Source: an uncultured Christensenellaceae bacterium (GTDB taxonomy: Bacteria > Bacillota > Clostridia > Christensenellales > Borkfalkiaceae). From it: a stretch of DNA of 51,370 nt. Below are positions 41,566 to 50,852 of this stretch, one piece after another; positions within the stretch are counted from its first letter, which is position 1; every line of letters starts with the position of its first letter. The DNA lies in assembly GCA_910588615.1 (NCBI GenBank), contig CAJUOI010000014.1:1-51370 (forward strand). The letters run 5' to 3'. The notes under the pieces were generated by a model. That model did no database searches, was not told where the DNA came from, and saw nothing but the letters and a program-made list of their open reading frames with translations. Position numbers and translations under genes: made by a program.

Positions 41566-41703
41566 CTATTGCGGCAACAGCTTTCGTTCCGTTTGGTAGG
41601 AAAACCCGAACGAAAAGTCGGATGCGCCCGACATTTCAACGGTCGCCGAGGTCGTTTGCCCCGTCGCCGTATATGAATCAGTATGTGCGCCGAAAAATCC
41701 CAT
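41566..41703 (-). CDS. possible small protein (45 aa)
   Basis: ATG at 41703 (MGFFGAHTDSYTATGQ...) to TAA at 41566, with AAGGA ~8 nt upstream. The ribosome binding site lies in an inverted repeat (GTCCTTC ... GAAGGAC), so it may be masked. The ORF sits between the MATE terminator (41745-41773) and its own (41529-41556). Rich in Ser, Thr, Gly and Phe; no family recognised. Confidence 0.35.
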   Translation of the reverse strand: MGFFGAHTDSYTATGQTTSATVEMSGASDFSFGFSYQTERKLLPQ

Positions 41704-41744
41704 AAACGAAGTCCTTCGCTTCTCTCCCGAGAAGGACGGTAAAA

Positions 41745-41773
41745 CCAAAAACGCCGCCCCGTAAGGGCGGCGT
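41745..41773 (-). terminator. terminator of the second MATE gene
   Basis: ACGCCGCCC (41751-41759) and GGGCGGCGT (41765-41773), T run on the minus strand. Confidence 0.8.
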
Positions 41774-41786
41774 ATCGATCCTCATT

Positions 41787-43229
41787 TTACTTGGCGTTTT
41801 GCACGCAGGGCTCGCTTTGCTCTTGCACGGATATCGCTTCGGCTTTCGCTTCCTCCTCTTCCCGTTTCTGCCGCACGCGCTTTTTGTGCATTACCGCAAA
41901 ATACGTTATCAGCAGAAACACGTCGGCGGAAATCCATGCCACGGGGTTTGACAGGCACGCCCCCGTAAAGCCCCATAGCTTTACGAACACGAACGCCGTA
42001 AGACAGCGCGCTCCCAGCTCGGTAACGCCCGACAACATGGTAACCAAGCTGTATCCCATGCCCTGCAACGCATTGCGGTACACGAGAATGGTGCCGAGGA
42101 AGAGATAGCACCCGCTCTGGAAGAGCAGATATTTTCTTCCGTAGCGCATGATGTCGTCGAAATAAATCGCCGCATCACCGCCTTTTTCAGGGTTAACGAA
42201 GAGCTTCATCAACGGACTGTACAAGCCCATGCAGAACGCGACCCCGATCGCCCAGCCCGCAAGCACGTACACCATGGCAACGAGCGTGCCCTTGCGGATA
42301 CGATCGAACCTCTTCGCGCCGCTGTTCTGCCCCGCGTACGTTGCCGACGCCGTGCCGAGCGCCTGAAAGGTCTGGTTGGCGAGGTTGTCGATTTTCGACG
42401 ACGCCGCGTACGCCGTAACAACGCCGGGGGCAACGGCGTTTAAGCCGTTGAGCGCCGTCTGCTGCACGATGCAGCCGATTGCCGTAATGGAAAATTGCAG
42501 CGCCATGGGAAGCCCTACCGCGATATGCCCGCCCGCAAGACTCCAATCCCAAGCAAAGTCCTTTTTCTTTAAGCGAAGCGCGGGATAACGCTTCCACATA
42601 TAAATAAAGCACGCCGTGCCCGAAAGCAATTGGCTTAAAACGGTAGCGAGCGCCGCGCCGCAATAGTGCATTTTCGCGCCGAGAATAAAGGCGAAGTCGA
42701 GCGCAACGTTCAGACACGCCGCTACAATCAGGAAGAAGAGCGGCGTTTTCGTATCGCCCACGGCGCGCAGCACGCCAGCAATCATATTGTAAAGCACGGA
42801 TGCGCCGATCCCGCAGAAAATGACGAACAGATAATTGTATGCGTACCCGAAATACTGCTCGGGAGTCTGCATCAGGCGCAGAAGGGGCGCGGTCAGAGGC
42901 ACCGCGATTGCCGTCAGCACGACCGTGATGACGATGCCGAGAAGAAAGCTCATGGCGATGGCGCGCCGCACGCCGTCCTCGTCCTGCGCGCCGTAGCGCT
43001 GCGCCACGCGCACCCCGAAGCCCGCGGTCAATCCGCCGACGAAACCGATAATCAAAAAAGACACGGGCCCCGTAAGCCCCACGCCCGTCAGCGCATCCGC
43101 GTTGACCGTGTTGCCCACGATGATCGTGTCTACCATATTGTAAAGTTGCTGAAAGACGTTTCCGCAAAGTACGGGAAGCGCAAACAGCAATATCAGTTTA
43201 AATGGATTGCCTTTCGTTAAATCTTTCAT
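41787..43229 (-). CDS. MATE-family efflux transporter
   Basis: 480 aa, 12 membrane helices, two MatE repeats. The N-terminal LFALPVLCGNVFQQLYNMVDTIIVG (LFALPVLCGN; QQLYNMVDTIIVG) is the common clostridial MATE signature. Not closely related to the MATE at 29788. C-terminal tail charged and rich in Glu. Substrate unknown. Confidence 0.9.
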   Translation of the reverse strand: MKDLTKGNPFKLILLFALPVLCGNVFQQLYNMVDTIIVGNTVNADALTGVGLTGPVSFLIIGFVGGLTAGFGVRVAQRYGAQDEDGVRRAIAMSFLLGIVITVVLTAIAVPLTAPLLRLMQTPEQYFGYAYNYLFVIFCGIGASVLYNMIAGVLRAVGDTKTPLFFLIVAACLNVALDFAFILGAKMHYCGAALATVLSQLLSGTACFIYMWKRYPALRLKKKDFAWDWSLAGGHIAVGLPMALQFSITAIGCIVQQTALNGLNAVAPGVVTAYAASSKIDNLANQTFQALGTASATYAGQNSGAKRFDRIRKGTLVAMVYVLAGWAIGVAFCMGLYSPLMKLFVNPEKGGDAAIYFDDIMRYGRKYLLFQSGCYLFLGTILVYRNALQGMGYSLVTMLSGVTELGARCLTAFVFVKLWGFTGACLSNPVAWISADVFLLITYFAVMHKKRVRQKREEEEAKAEAISVQEQSEPCVQNAK

Positions 43230-43352
43230 GAGTTACCGTACCCGTTGAAAGGAAACTTTTATTATAATACCGACCGTCAACATACTATAATCCAAACGGA
43301 TAAAAAAAGCAACTCTTTTCAAGCGGTTTTTTGTTTTTTCACAAAAGATTTT

Positions 43353-44270
43353 TCAGTTTTCGCAAAGCGGCGTCGAAAGATATCTGTCGCCCGAATCGGG
43401 CAAAAGCACGACCGCCGTTTTTCCCGCTTCCCGCCGCAAAACCTCCGCTGCCGCAAACAGCGCCGCTCCCGACGATATGCCGACGAAAACCCCCTCTTTT
43501 TCGGCAACGGCTTGCGCCGCCCCGATTGCGTCGACGTCGGAAACCGCAATGATTTCGTCCGCAAGCGAAATATCGCATACGGCGGGCGCAAAGCCCGCTC
43601 CGATCCCCTGTATCCCGTGCGGACCCGCTTTGCCCGTTTTGAAAAAAGAAGAAGAGGCGGGCTCCGCGGCGATCACCTTCACCGCCTTCATCCTCCTCTT
43701 CAGGTATCTTCCCACGCCCGTAAGCGTTCCGCCCGTGCCCACGCCCGCAACGAAATAGTCGAACTTCCCTTCCGTCGCTTCGTAGATTTCGGGCGCAGTC
43801 GTGCGCTCGTGCGCGTCGGGATTGTCGGGATTGTCGAACTGACCCAACAAAAACGCGCCCCGTTCCTTTGCGATATGCTTTGCCTGCCCGATTGCGCCCC
43901 GCATCCCGCGCCTTCCGTCCGTCAGTACGACCTCCGCACCGTACGCCCGCATGAGTTTTATTCGCTCCGCACTCATCGTGTCGGGCATAACGAGCACCGC
44001 GCGGTACCCCCTTGCCGCCGCCAAAGCGGCAAGCGCGATCCCCGTATTTCCCGAGGTCGGCTCGACAATGACGCCCGATCGAAGCTCGCCACGCCTTTCC
44101 GCGCCTTCGAGCATCCCAAGCACTGCTCTGTCTTTTACCGAACCTGCGGGATTCATGCTTTCGAGCTTTGCCAGAATTTTGCCCTCGATCCCGTTATCTT
44201 TTGTAAAACGGCAGAGTTCGAGGAGCGGGGTTTTTCCCACGAGCTCCCAAACCGATCGGGCAATTTTCAA
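43353..44270 (-). CDS. cysK: cysteine synthase (O-acetylserine sulfhydrylase)
   Basis: About 305 aa. PLP lysine in NPAGSVKDRA (~40-49), substrate loop TSGNTG (~72-77), phosphate-binding GTGGTLTG (~178-185), all intact. Makes cysteine from O-acetylserine and sulfide. I chose the TTG at 44270 (MKIARSVWELVGKTPLLEL) because AAGGAG lies 9 nt upstream; the ATG eight codons earlier would bury that site and has none of its own. Confidence 0.92.
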   Translation of the reverse strand: MKIARSVWELVGKTPLLELCRFTKDNGIEGKILAKLESMNPAGSVKDRAVLGMLEGAERRGELRSGVIVEPTSGNTGIALAALAAARGYRAVLVMPDTMSAERIKLMRAYGAEVVLTDGRRGMRGAIGQAKHIAKERGAFLLGQFDNPDNPDAHERTTAPEIYEATEGKFDYFVAGVGTGGTLTGVGRYLKRRMKAVKVIAAEPASSSFFKTGKAGPHGIQGIGAGFAPAVCDISLADEIIAVSDVDAIGAAQAVAEKEGVFVGISSGAALFAAAEVLRREAGKTAVVLLPDSGDRYLSTPLCEN

Positions 44271-44288
44271 TTTTTTTACTCTCCTTTC

Positions 44289-44345
44289 TGTCATTCAGCC
44301 TTTCCCTGCCTCGGGCAGGGGGACACAGGGGCAGGGACGCCTCCC
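44289..44345. repeat. dispersed intergenic repeat, copy F
   Basis: TGTCATTCAGCC, then the hairpin CCCTGCCTCGGGCAGGG shared with copy A, then GGGACACAGGGGCAGGGACGC. Lies between pheT and cysK. Confidence 0.5.
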
Positions 44346-44347
44346 GA

Positions 44348-46744
44348 TCACCTCAGTTCCGCACCGAGCGTGCGTTGCAGAGCGCCGAGGATCTTTTTAA
44401 AGTATCCGTCCGTCGTTTCGGAGGAAAGCGGTTTGTCTGCGTTTGCGTCTGCGGCAAACGTCAGACGGAACGCCATGCTCTTTTTGTCCTTGCCCACCTG
44501 CAGCCCGCGGTATACGTCGAACAGCTCCGCCCGTTTCACCGCCTTTACGGCGCGGAGAATGCACTCCTCCGCCTCGGCGCAGGTAACCTTTTCGTCCACA
44601 ACGAAGGCGATGTCGCGCTGCACGTCGGGGAAGGCGGACAGCGGTTTTACGGCGATCTCGCGCTTTTCCCCGAGCACGGCGTAATCGAGTTCGCACAGAT
44701 ATACGTCCTTTTCGAGCGCAAGCTCTTCCTGAACCTCGGGGTGCAACCGACCGAGATAACCCGCAGTCCTTCCGTTACATATTACGTCGGCGGTTACGCC
44801 GGGGTGCAGGAAAGTGCGCGTCCCATTCGCAAATTTCAACGACACGCCAAGCCGCTCCGCCGCCCCCTCGAGCGCGCCCTTCATTGCGAAGAAATCCCAA
44901 TCGCCCCACTGCCCCAGAACGATGCGCTTAGCCTCCTCGGGCCGCTCTTTCGGCGGCAGATCGGAAAGATACACGTTTGCGACCTCGAACAGTCTGCCCT
45001 CCGTATTTCCGCGGCGCACGTTGCGCACGATATTCTCTATCATACTCGGCGCGAGAATCGTTCGCATCACGGACAAGTCTTCACCGATCGGGTTTAAAAT
45101 TTTTACCGCCTTGCGCTCCTTTGCGTCCTCGGGCAGCCGCAGCAAATCGAACGCCTTGGGCGAATAGAAGGAATAGTTGCACGCTTCGTAGAATCCCTCC
45201 TCTGCGAGCGCGCGCTTCAACGCCAGCTCCCGCTTTTGCGCGGCGTCATATCCGCCGTGCGTAACGGTGGCGTTTTCGAGAAAGGTCGATTGAACGTGCG
45301 AATACCCGTAGGAGCGAATGACCTCCTCCGCCAGATCCGCCTCCCCGTCGATATCCTCCCGCCACAGGGGAACCCCGACGGCAAGCTTGCCGTTCGTCTT
45401 ATCCTCATGCACGGCAAAGCACAGACGGGTCAAAATGGCGGCGACCTCCGCGCGCGGCACTTCGATCCCGAGAATCGCGTTGATTTTTTCGTACGTCGTT
45501 TCAACGATTCTCGGCTTCATGTCCGCGTTGTTCACGTCGATACGGTAGGAAGTCGGCTGCCCGCAGCCCAGCTGCTGCACAAGATGCAGTGCGCGGTTCA
45601 TGGCAATTTCGCCCGTTACGGCGTCGATGCCCTTTTCGAACCTTGCCGAAGAATCGCTGCGCTGCCCCAGCGTGCGCGAGGTCTTGCGCACGCTGTCGCG
45701 CGCAAACTTCGCCGCCTCGAAGAACACCTCCTTGGTGTCGGGCTTGATTTCGCTGTTAAGTCCGCCCATGATCCCCGCGAGCGCAACGCCGCCCTCTTTA
45801 TCGGCAATCAGCAAGTTATCGCCCGTCAGCGTAAATTCCTTTTCGTCGAGCGTTACGATTTTTTCTCCCTCGCCCGCGCGGCGCACGATGATTTCGCCCC
45901 CTCGCAGGAAGCTGCGGTCGAACGCGTGCATGGGCTGCCCGACCTCCAATAAAACGTAGTTGGTGATATCCACTACGTCCGAAACGGAACGCACGCCGCA
46001 AAGGGCAAGGCGGCGGCGGATCGCACGGGGCGAAACACCGATTTTCACGTCGGTTACGAAGTGCCCGATATAGCGCGGACAGAGCGTCGGCTCCAAGACG
46101 GTTACGGGAATTTTTACGTCCGTTTTCACTTCGGTAAAATCCGTTTCGAGCGGTTTCAACGGCTTTTTGAGAACGGCTGCCACCTCGCGCGCCATGCCGT
46201 ATACGCTCATACAGTCGGGGCGGTTGGCGGTGATCGCAATATCGAACAGCCAATCGTCGATCCCCACAACGGGGCGGATATCCTTTCCGACGGGCGTACC
46301 GTCGTCCAGAATCAAAATGCCGTTGACCTCCGCGCCCGCGTAGAAGTCGTCGTTGATCCCCAGCTCTTCCCCCGAACAGAACATTCCCTCCGAAGGGACG
46401 CCGCGCAGTTTTCCCGTCTTGATTTTCTGCACGCCGCCCTCGTGCAACACGGTGGAGCCGTCGAGTGCGACGGGCACGGTCGCCCCCGCAAACACGTTGG
46501 TCGCCGCCGTTACGATCTGCTTTTCGCCGTGCGCGCCGCAGTCCACCTTGCACACGGTCAGACGGTCTGCGTCGGGGTGGCGCTCGCAGCTTATAATTTT
46601 ACCCGTTACCACGTTGACGACGTCTTTTCCCAGATAGGTGAGCTCCTCCACCTCGAACCCGCAGGAGAAAAGTTTTTCCTGCAACTCCTCCGCGGACGCG
46701 TCGATATCCACGTATTCTTTCAGCCAGCTTAAAGGCGCTATCAT
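44348..46744 (-). CDS. pheT: phenylalanyl-tRNA synthetase beta subunit
   Basis: 798 aa, normal length. tRNA-binding (EMAP/OB) domain near the N-terminus (~40-150), B3/B4 editing domain, B5 domain, and C-terminal anticodon-binding (FDX-ACB) domain (SAFPDVQRDIAFVVDEKV at ~710). With PheS it forms the (alpha-beta)2 enzyme that charges tRNA-Phe. Ribosome binding site GGAGG; ATG one base after the pheS stop codon. Confidence 0.96.
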   Translation of the reverse strand: MIAPLSWLKEYVDIDASAEELQEKLFSCGFEVEELTYLGKDVVNVVTGKIISCERHPDADRLTVCKVDCGAHGEKQIVTAATNVFAGATVPVALDGSTVLHEGGVQKIKTGKLRGVPSEGMFCSGEELGINDDFYAGAEVNGILILDDGTPVGKDIRPVVGIDDWLFDIAITANRPDCMSVYGMAREVAAVLKKPLKPLETDFTEVKTDVKIPVTVLEPTLCPRYIGHFVTDVKIGVSPRAIRRRLALCGVRSVSDVVDITNYVLLEVGQPMHAFDRSFLRGGEIIVRRAGEGEKIVTLDEKEFTLTGDNLLIADKEGGVALAGIMGGLNSEIKPDTKEVFFEAAKFARDSVRKTSRTLGQRSDSSARFEKGIDAVTGEIAMNRALHLVQQLGCGQPTSYRIDVNNADMKPRIVETTYEKINAILGIEVPRAEVAAILTRLCFAVHEDKTNGKLAVGVPLWREDIDGEADLAEEVIRSYGYSHVQSTFLENATVTHGGYDAAQKRELALKRALAEEGFYEACNYSFYSPKAFDLLRLPEDAKERKAVKILNPIGEDLSVMRTILAPSMIENIVRNVRRGNTEGRLFEVANVYLSDLPPKERPEEAKRIVLGQWGDWDFFAMKGALEGAAERLGVSLKFANGTRTFLHPGVTADVICNGRTAGYLGRLHPEVQEELALEKDVYLCELDYAVLGEKREIAVKPLSAFPDVQRDIAFVVDEKVTCAEAEECILRAVKAVKRAELFDVYRGLQVGKDKKSMAFRLTFAADANADKPLSSETTDGYFKKILGALQRTLGAELR

Positions 46745-46745
46745 G

Positions 46746-47795
46746 TCAGTTTTCCTCCTTGAACTGTCCGAGGAATCTCGTATCGTTTTCCGTCAGCAGT
46801 TTGATGTTGTTGATACCGTATTTGAGCATGGCGATGCGCTCCACGCCCATACCGAAGGCAAAGCCGGAATATTCGTCGGCATCTATGCCGCAGTTTTCCA
46901 GCACGCGGCGGTTGACGATTCCCGCGCCCAGCACTTCGATCCAGCCCGTACCCTTGCACAGCGAACAGCCCTTTCCGCCGCAGGCGGAACAGCTGACGTC
47001 CACCTCCACCGAGGGCTCGGTGAACGGGAAATAGGAAGGACGCAGGCGCGTTTTCGAATTACCCGAAAACATCGTGCGCGCAAATTCGTCGAGCATTCCT
47101 TTTAAATCGCACATCGTAATGCCCCTGTCTACGACGAGCCCCTCCATCTGGTGGAACATGGGCGAATGCGTCGCGTCGTCGTCCGAACGGAACACACGAC
47201 CCGGACTGAGCATTTTAATGGGCGGCTTTTTCTTTTCCATCGCGCGGATTTGCGCGGCGCTCGTCTGCGTGCGCAAAAGCAGATTGTCGGAAATGTAAAA
47301 GGTGTCCTGCATATCGCGCGCAGGGTGGTCGGCGGGCGTGTTGAGCGCGGTGAAATTGTAGTAGTCCGTCTCGATTTCGGGTCCCTCGAAAATTTCGAAC
47401 CCCATGCCGGCAAAGATATCGACGAGCTGATTTTTTACAAGCGTTACGGGGTGCAGCGCGCCCTTTGCCGTGCGCTTTCCCGGCATGGTAACGTCGATTT
47501 TCTCCGTTTCGATTTTCTTCTGCATTTCACGCTTTTTCAGGCGTTCTTCCCGCGCGGCGAACTCCGCTTCGAGTTTATCGCGCAAAGCGTTGATTTGTTT
47601 CCCGAACGAAGGGCGTTTCTCGGGCGGAATATCCTTCATGCGCTTCATAAAATTCATGACGATACCCATACGCCCCAAAAAGCGCATCTTCGCTTCGTAG
47701 AGAATGCGGCTGTTTTCCGCCTCCTCCGCCTCCTTGATGGCGTTTTTCAGCGCCTCGTCCAGTTCTTTGTCGTCCTGCTTTTCTTCGTCGTTCAT
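46746..47795 (-). CDS. pheS: phenylalanyl-tRNA synthetase alpha subunit
   Basis: 349 aa. N-terminal coiled coil (~1-95) and class II catalytic core: motif 2 GRVFRSDDDATHSPMFHQ (~205-222) and motif 3 GFAFGMGVERIAMLKYG (~314-330). Normal length. AGGAG ribosome binding site. Transcription passes the Phe T-box at 47931-48169. Confidence 0.96.
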   Translation of the reverse strand: MNDEEKQDDKELDEALKNAIKEAEEAENSRILYEAKMRFLGRMGIVMNFMKRMKDIPPEKRPSFGKQINALRDKLEAEFAAREERLKKREMQKKIETEKIDVTMPGKRTAKGALHPVTLVKNQLVDIFAGMGFEIFEGPEIETDYYNFTALNTPADHPARDMQDTFYISDNLLLRTQTSAAQIRAMEKKKPPIKMLSPGRVFRSDDDATHSPMFHQMEGLVVDRGITMCDLKGMLDEFARTMFSGNSKTRLRPSYFPFTEPSVEVDVSCSACGGKGCSLCKGTGWIEVLGAGIVNRRVLENCGIDADEYSGFAFGMGVERIAMLKYGINNIKLLTENDTRFLGQFKEEN

Positions 47796-47840
47796 ATCCT
47801 GCTCCTTTCGGTTTTCTACGGTTTATCGTGTTTTATTCGG

Positions 47841-47878
47841 ATCCTTCGTCGCACTCCAAACGCCTCCGGATGACAATA
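47841..47878. repeat. dispersed intergenic repeat, copy G, inside the pheS leader
   Basis: Minus strand: TTGTCATCCGGAGGCG then GAGTGCGACGAAGGATCC. It sits between the T-box terminator and the pheS ribosome binding site, so it is transcribed as part of the pheST mRNA. Confidence 0.5.
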
Positions 47879-47930
47879 AGGAGTACCCGTCTTCGGTTTT
47901 TCTTCGCAAGAAAAAGCCGTGAAAACAGTA

Positions 47931-48169
47931 TTCGCCCCGTGCACGTTGCACAGGGCGAACTTATCCGCGGTACCACCTGTTTTCGCGCGCAGTCCATGGC
48001 GCGCCTCGTTTACTCCCTTAACGCAGGAATACGGCTCCGCTTAAAGTTCCTTTCGGCGGGCGGCTGGCGGGGGAATACCGCATTTCCGTCCGCAAGAGAT
48101 CTTTCAGCCCGTGGATCCCTCTCTCTGTCCGGATTTTACGAAACGCGTCTGTTCCGCTTTATAGCCTTT
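47931..48169 (-). promoter_or_regulatory. T-box leader (Phe) of pheST
   Basis: The T-box core AGGTGGTACCGCG is at 47966-47978 and is followed by the terminator TTCGCCC...GGGCGAA (47931-47959). Upstream, AGAGAGAGGGATCC matches stem I and the specifier is UUC (48027-48029, in CGTATTCCTGCGTTAA). Uncharged tRNA-Phe should bind and favour the antiterminator, switching on pheST. Confidence 0.9.
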
Positions 48170-48175
48170 GTTGGT

Positions 48176-48204
48176 ATTATAAACAAATTTCAACCGATTG
48201 TCAA
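48176..48204 (-). promoter_or_regulatory. pheST promoter
   Basis: TTGACA (48199-48204), TATAAT (48176-48181), 17-bp spacer, minus strand. The -35 overlaps the end of the upstream glycosyltransferase gene (stop at 48201). Confidence 0.85.
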
Positions 48205-49454
48205 CGGTTTTTTGCATCTTTGCGCCGTATCTGCATTGCTCTGTTGGCATTTTTCACTGCCGCCGCAACAGTCCTTTTGACTTCGCTCAAATCGATTTTC
48301 TCCCGTTCCAATCCCGTGTAATCGGCATCGGGCAAAGAAAGCATGAAGTGCGCCAGATCGTTGATCGCGTTCTTCCGCAAAAAATAAGTCTTTTCCGACA
48401 TCTGCCGCAATATGTTCGGATCGTCCATCAGCGTCGAGAGCAATCCTTTCAGTTCCTTTTCGTTTTTAAAGGACAGGGCAACGCCCTTCCGCTTCATATA
48501 CTCCACGTTCGACTGTTCCTGCGCCGCCATGCGCTCGGGCGCGATCATCGGAACGGACGCGTTTACCGTTTCCGTAACGCTCGCCCCGCCGCCCTTGCTC
48601 AATATCACGTCCGCCGCCGAAAGATACAGCGGAACGTTGTCGGTAAATCCGACGTTTACAACGTCGATCCCCTCTTCGAAGTTCATCTTTTCGATCTTCT
48701 TAAAGTCCCTTTCGTTTTTGCCGTTGATCATGATAATTTGCACTTTTCTGCCGCTTACCGCTTTCAGCAGGCTCTTGAAAATGGCGAAACCGCCGCCCCA
48801 ATATCCGCCGCCGAACATGACCATTACGGTAAACACGTCCTCTTTCAACCCGATCTTGCGGCGCGCTTCCGCCTTGTCCGCCCGTTCGAGCGTGCGTTCG
48901 TCTACGGGCAGTCCCATGGGCAAAATCTGCTCTTCGCGAAAGCCCTCCGCAACGAATTCCCCGATAAAGTCGCAGCCGGGCACGGAGAGATAGTCCACGC
49001 CGATCCCCGCCTCCCAAAAAGGGGAATTGACGTAATCGAGGCACGAGGCGACCGTTTTGCACGGCAACGCGTATACAAGTTTTAAATCGGTAAGCGCGAT
49101 CGCGCCGTAAAAGTGCGTACAGTAGATCACGTCCGGACGGAAGGACAAAATTTCTTCCATCAGCCCGCCCACTACGGAGAGAACGGTTACCTGCGAAGGA
49201 CAGGCGTAACGTTTGCTCGGATCGGCTTTCCGGTAATATCTATAAAAGGCATTGTACAAATCGAGAAAATTGCGCACCGAAATCGCATAGCCGCTGTCGG
49301 CGACCCAAGCGTTCGTCCTTCCCGAAAACGTTTTTAACAGATCTACGATCTTGACCTCTGCCCCGCCGAGACTTGCAAGTTTCTTTTTCATCCCCAGCGC
49401 GCAGGCATTGTGTGCGTTTCCCGCAGTAACGGTTAAAATTAAAATACGCTTCAC
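48201..49454 (-). CDS. MGDG synthase/UgtP-like GT28 glycosyltransferase (copy 2)
   Basis: 417 aa. The N-terminal MGDG_synth domain starts KRILILTVTAGNAHNA (~2-17), and the C-terminal GT-B half has GFTDNVPLYLSAADVILSKGGGAS (GFTDNVPLYLSAADV; LSKGGGAS) and the nucleotide-sugar site ~275-300. Likely transfers a sugar to diacylglycerol to make membrane glycolipids (as B. subtilis UgtP). It follows a close paralog (49532-50806) by 77 bp. The promoter of pheST overlaps its 3' end. Confidence 0.85.
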   Translation of the reverse strand: MKRILILTVTAGNAHNACALGMKKKLASLGGAEVKIVDLLKTFSGRTNAWVADSGYAISVRNFLDLYNAFYRYYRKADPSKRYACPSQVTVLSVVGGLMEEILSFRPDVIYCTHFYGAIALTDLKLVYALPCKTVASCLDYVNSPFWEAGIGVDYLSVPGCDFIGEFVAEGFREEQILPMGLPVDERTLERADKAEARRKIGLKEDVFTVMVMFGGGYWGGGFAIFKSLLKAVSGRKVQIIMINGKNERDFKKIEKMNFEEGIDVVNVGFTDNVPLYLSAADVILSKGGGASVTETVNASVPMIAPERMAAQEQSNVEYMKRKGVALSFKNEKELKGLLSTLMDDPNILRQMSEKTYFLRKNAINDLAHFMLSLPDADYTGLEREKIDLSEVKRTVAAAVKNANRAMQIRRKDAKNR

Positions 49455-49531
49455 GGTTCCGCCCCCTTACGCCGCGGCGGAAACCGCATTACGGGGCGAA
49501 ACTTTTATTCGCCGCCCGAAGGCGGGCGGGA

Positions 49532-50806
49532 TCAGGTAATTCGCCCCCCCCCATCGGAAAATCTTGTTTTGCGACGTTCCGTACGGGCGGATTGGTTCGC
49601 CTCCCGCAGCGCCTTTTCCACGCTCTTCTTCACGTCGCCCAATTCGATTTCCTCTTTTTCCATTTGAGAATAATCGGCGTTCGGAAGCGAAAGCATAAAA
49701 TTCGCAAGATCGTTGATTGCATTCTTACGCAGACTCTGCGTTTTTTTCGACATCTCGCGCAACCGTTCGGGGTTGTCCATCAGCATTAAAATCTGTTCTC
49801 TGAGCTCCTTCTCGTTCTTGAACGACAGCGCCACGCCCTTCTGTTTCATGTATTCGAGATTATACCGCTCCTGCGCTGCCGTTCGTTCGGTGATCAGCAT
49901 AGGAAGCGTTTTATTTATCATTTCCGTAACGCTCGTCCCGCCGAACTTATTGATGATAACGTCCGCTGCGGACAGATACAGAGGCACCTGATCGGTAAAC
50001 CCTACGTTCAGAATTTTTAAGCCTTCCGCCGCACGCACCCTTTCAACCTGACGGTAACCCCTTTCGTTCCGCCCGTTTATCATGATGACCTGCGCCCTTC
50101 TGCCTTGCAGCGCCTTGATCAGATTTTTAAAAATCTTCACCCCGCCGCTCCAATAGCCGCCGCCGAACATTACCATTACGGTAAACACGTCCTCTTCGAG
50201 TCCGATCCGTCGGCGCGCTTCCGCCTTTTCCACGCATTCGAGCGTACGCTCGTCCACGGGAAGCCCCATAGGCAACAGTTGCTCTCTCCGATACCCTTCC
50301 GCCAAGCATTCTTCGATAAAGTCCTCGTTGGGGATCGCAAAATAATCCACGCCGATTCCCGCCTCCCAGAAGGGCGAATTGACGTAATCGAGATTGGAAA
50401 CCACCGTTTTGCAGGGCAATCCGTAGGCAAGCTTTATATCGGTAAGCGCAATCGCACCGTAAAAGTGCGTGCTGTAAATAACGTCGGGCTGAAATTCGAG
50501 GATTTCCCGCATCAACCCCTCCGCCGTGGAAACCACCGTCTTTTGCGAAGGGACGGCGTATCTCCTCTCCGGATCCATACGTTTGTAATAGTCGTAAAAA
50601 GCGTTATAGAGGGGCAGGAACTTACTCACGGAAATGGCATAGCCCTTGTCCGCCACCCAAACGTTGAGCTTAGAAGAATAACTCTTTAATAAATCGACGA
50701 CCTTGACTTCGACGCCGCCGATTTTTTCAAGCTTATTTTTCATTCCCCTTGCGCACGCATTGTGCCCGTTCCCCGCCGTTACGGTTAAAATAAGAATTTT
50801 TTTCAT
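49532..50806 (-). CDS. MGDG synthase/UgtP-like GT28 glycosyltransferase (copy 1)
   Basis: 424 aa from the ATG at 50806 (MKKILILTVTAGNGHNA...). Same architecture as the neighbour, with which it shares long identical runs (VMVMFGGGYW, AIALTD, VNSPFWEAGIGVDY, ILPMGLPVDERTLE variants), so the pair arose by tandem duplication. It keeps AGNGH where copy 2 has AGNAH, and INKFGGTS where copy 2 has LSKGGGAS. The two may use different acceptors (first and second sugar). Weak ribosome binding site (AAGGGAAAG). Promoter at 50991-51019 gives a ~180-nt 5' UTR. Confidence 0.85.
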   Translation of the reverse strand: MKKILILTVTAGNGHNACARGMKNKLEKIGGVEVKVVDLLKSYSSKLNVWVADKGYAISVSKFLPLYNAFYDYYKRMDPERRYAVPSQKTVVSTAEGLMREILEFQPDVIYSTHFYGAIALTDIKLAYGLPCKTVVSNLDYVNSPFWEAGIGVDYFAIPNEDFIEECLAEGYRREQLLPMGLPVDERTLECVEKAEARRRIGLEEDVFTVMVMFGGGYWSGGVKIFKNLIKALQGRRAQVIMINGRNERGYRQVERVRAAEGLKILNVGFTDQVPLYLSAADVIINKFGGTSVTEMINKTLPMLITERTAAQERYNLEYMKQKGVALSFKNEKELREQILMLMDNPERLREMSKKTQSLRKNAINDLANFMLSLPNADYSQMEKEEIELGDVKKSVEKALREANQSARTERRKTRFSDGGGRIT

Positions 50807-50852
50807 TCTCACTTTCCCTTCCGAAAAATGTTTGTAAATAACGAAGACAGGC

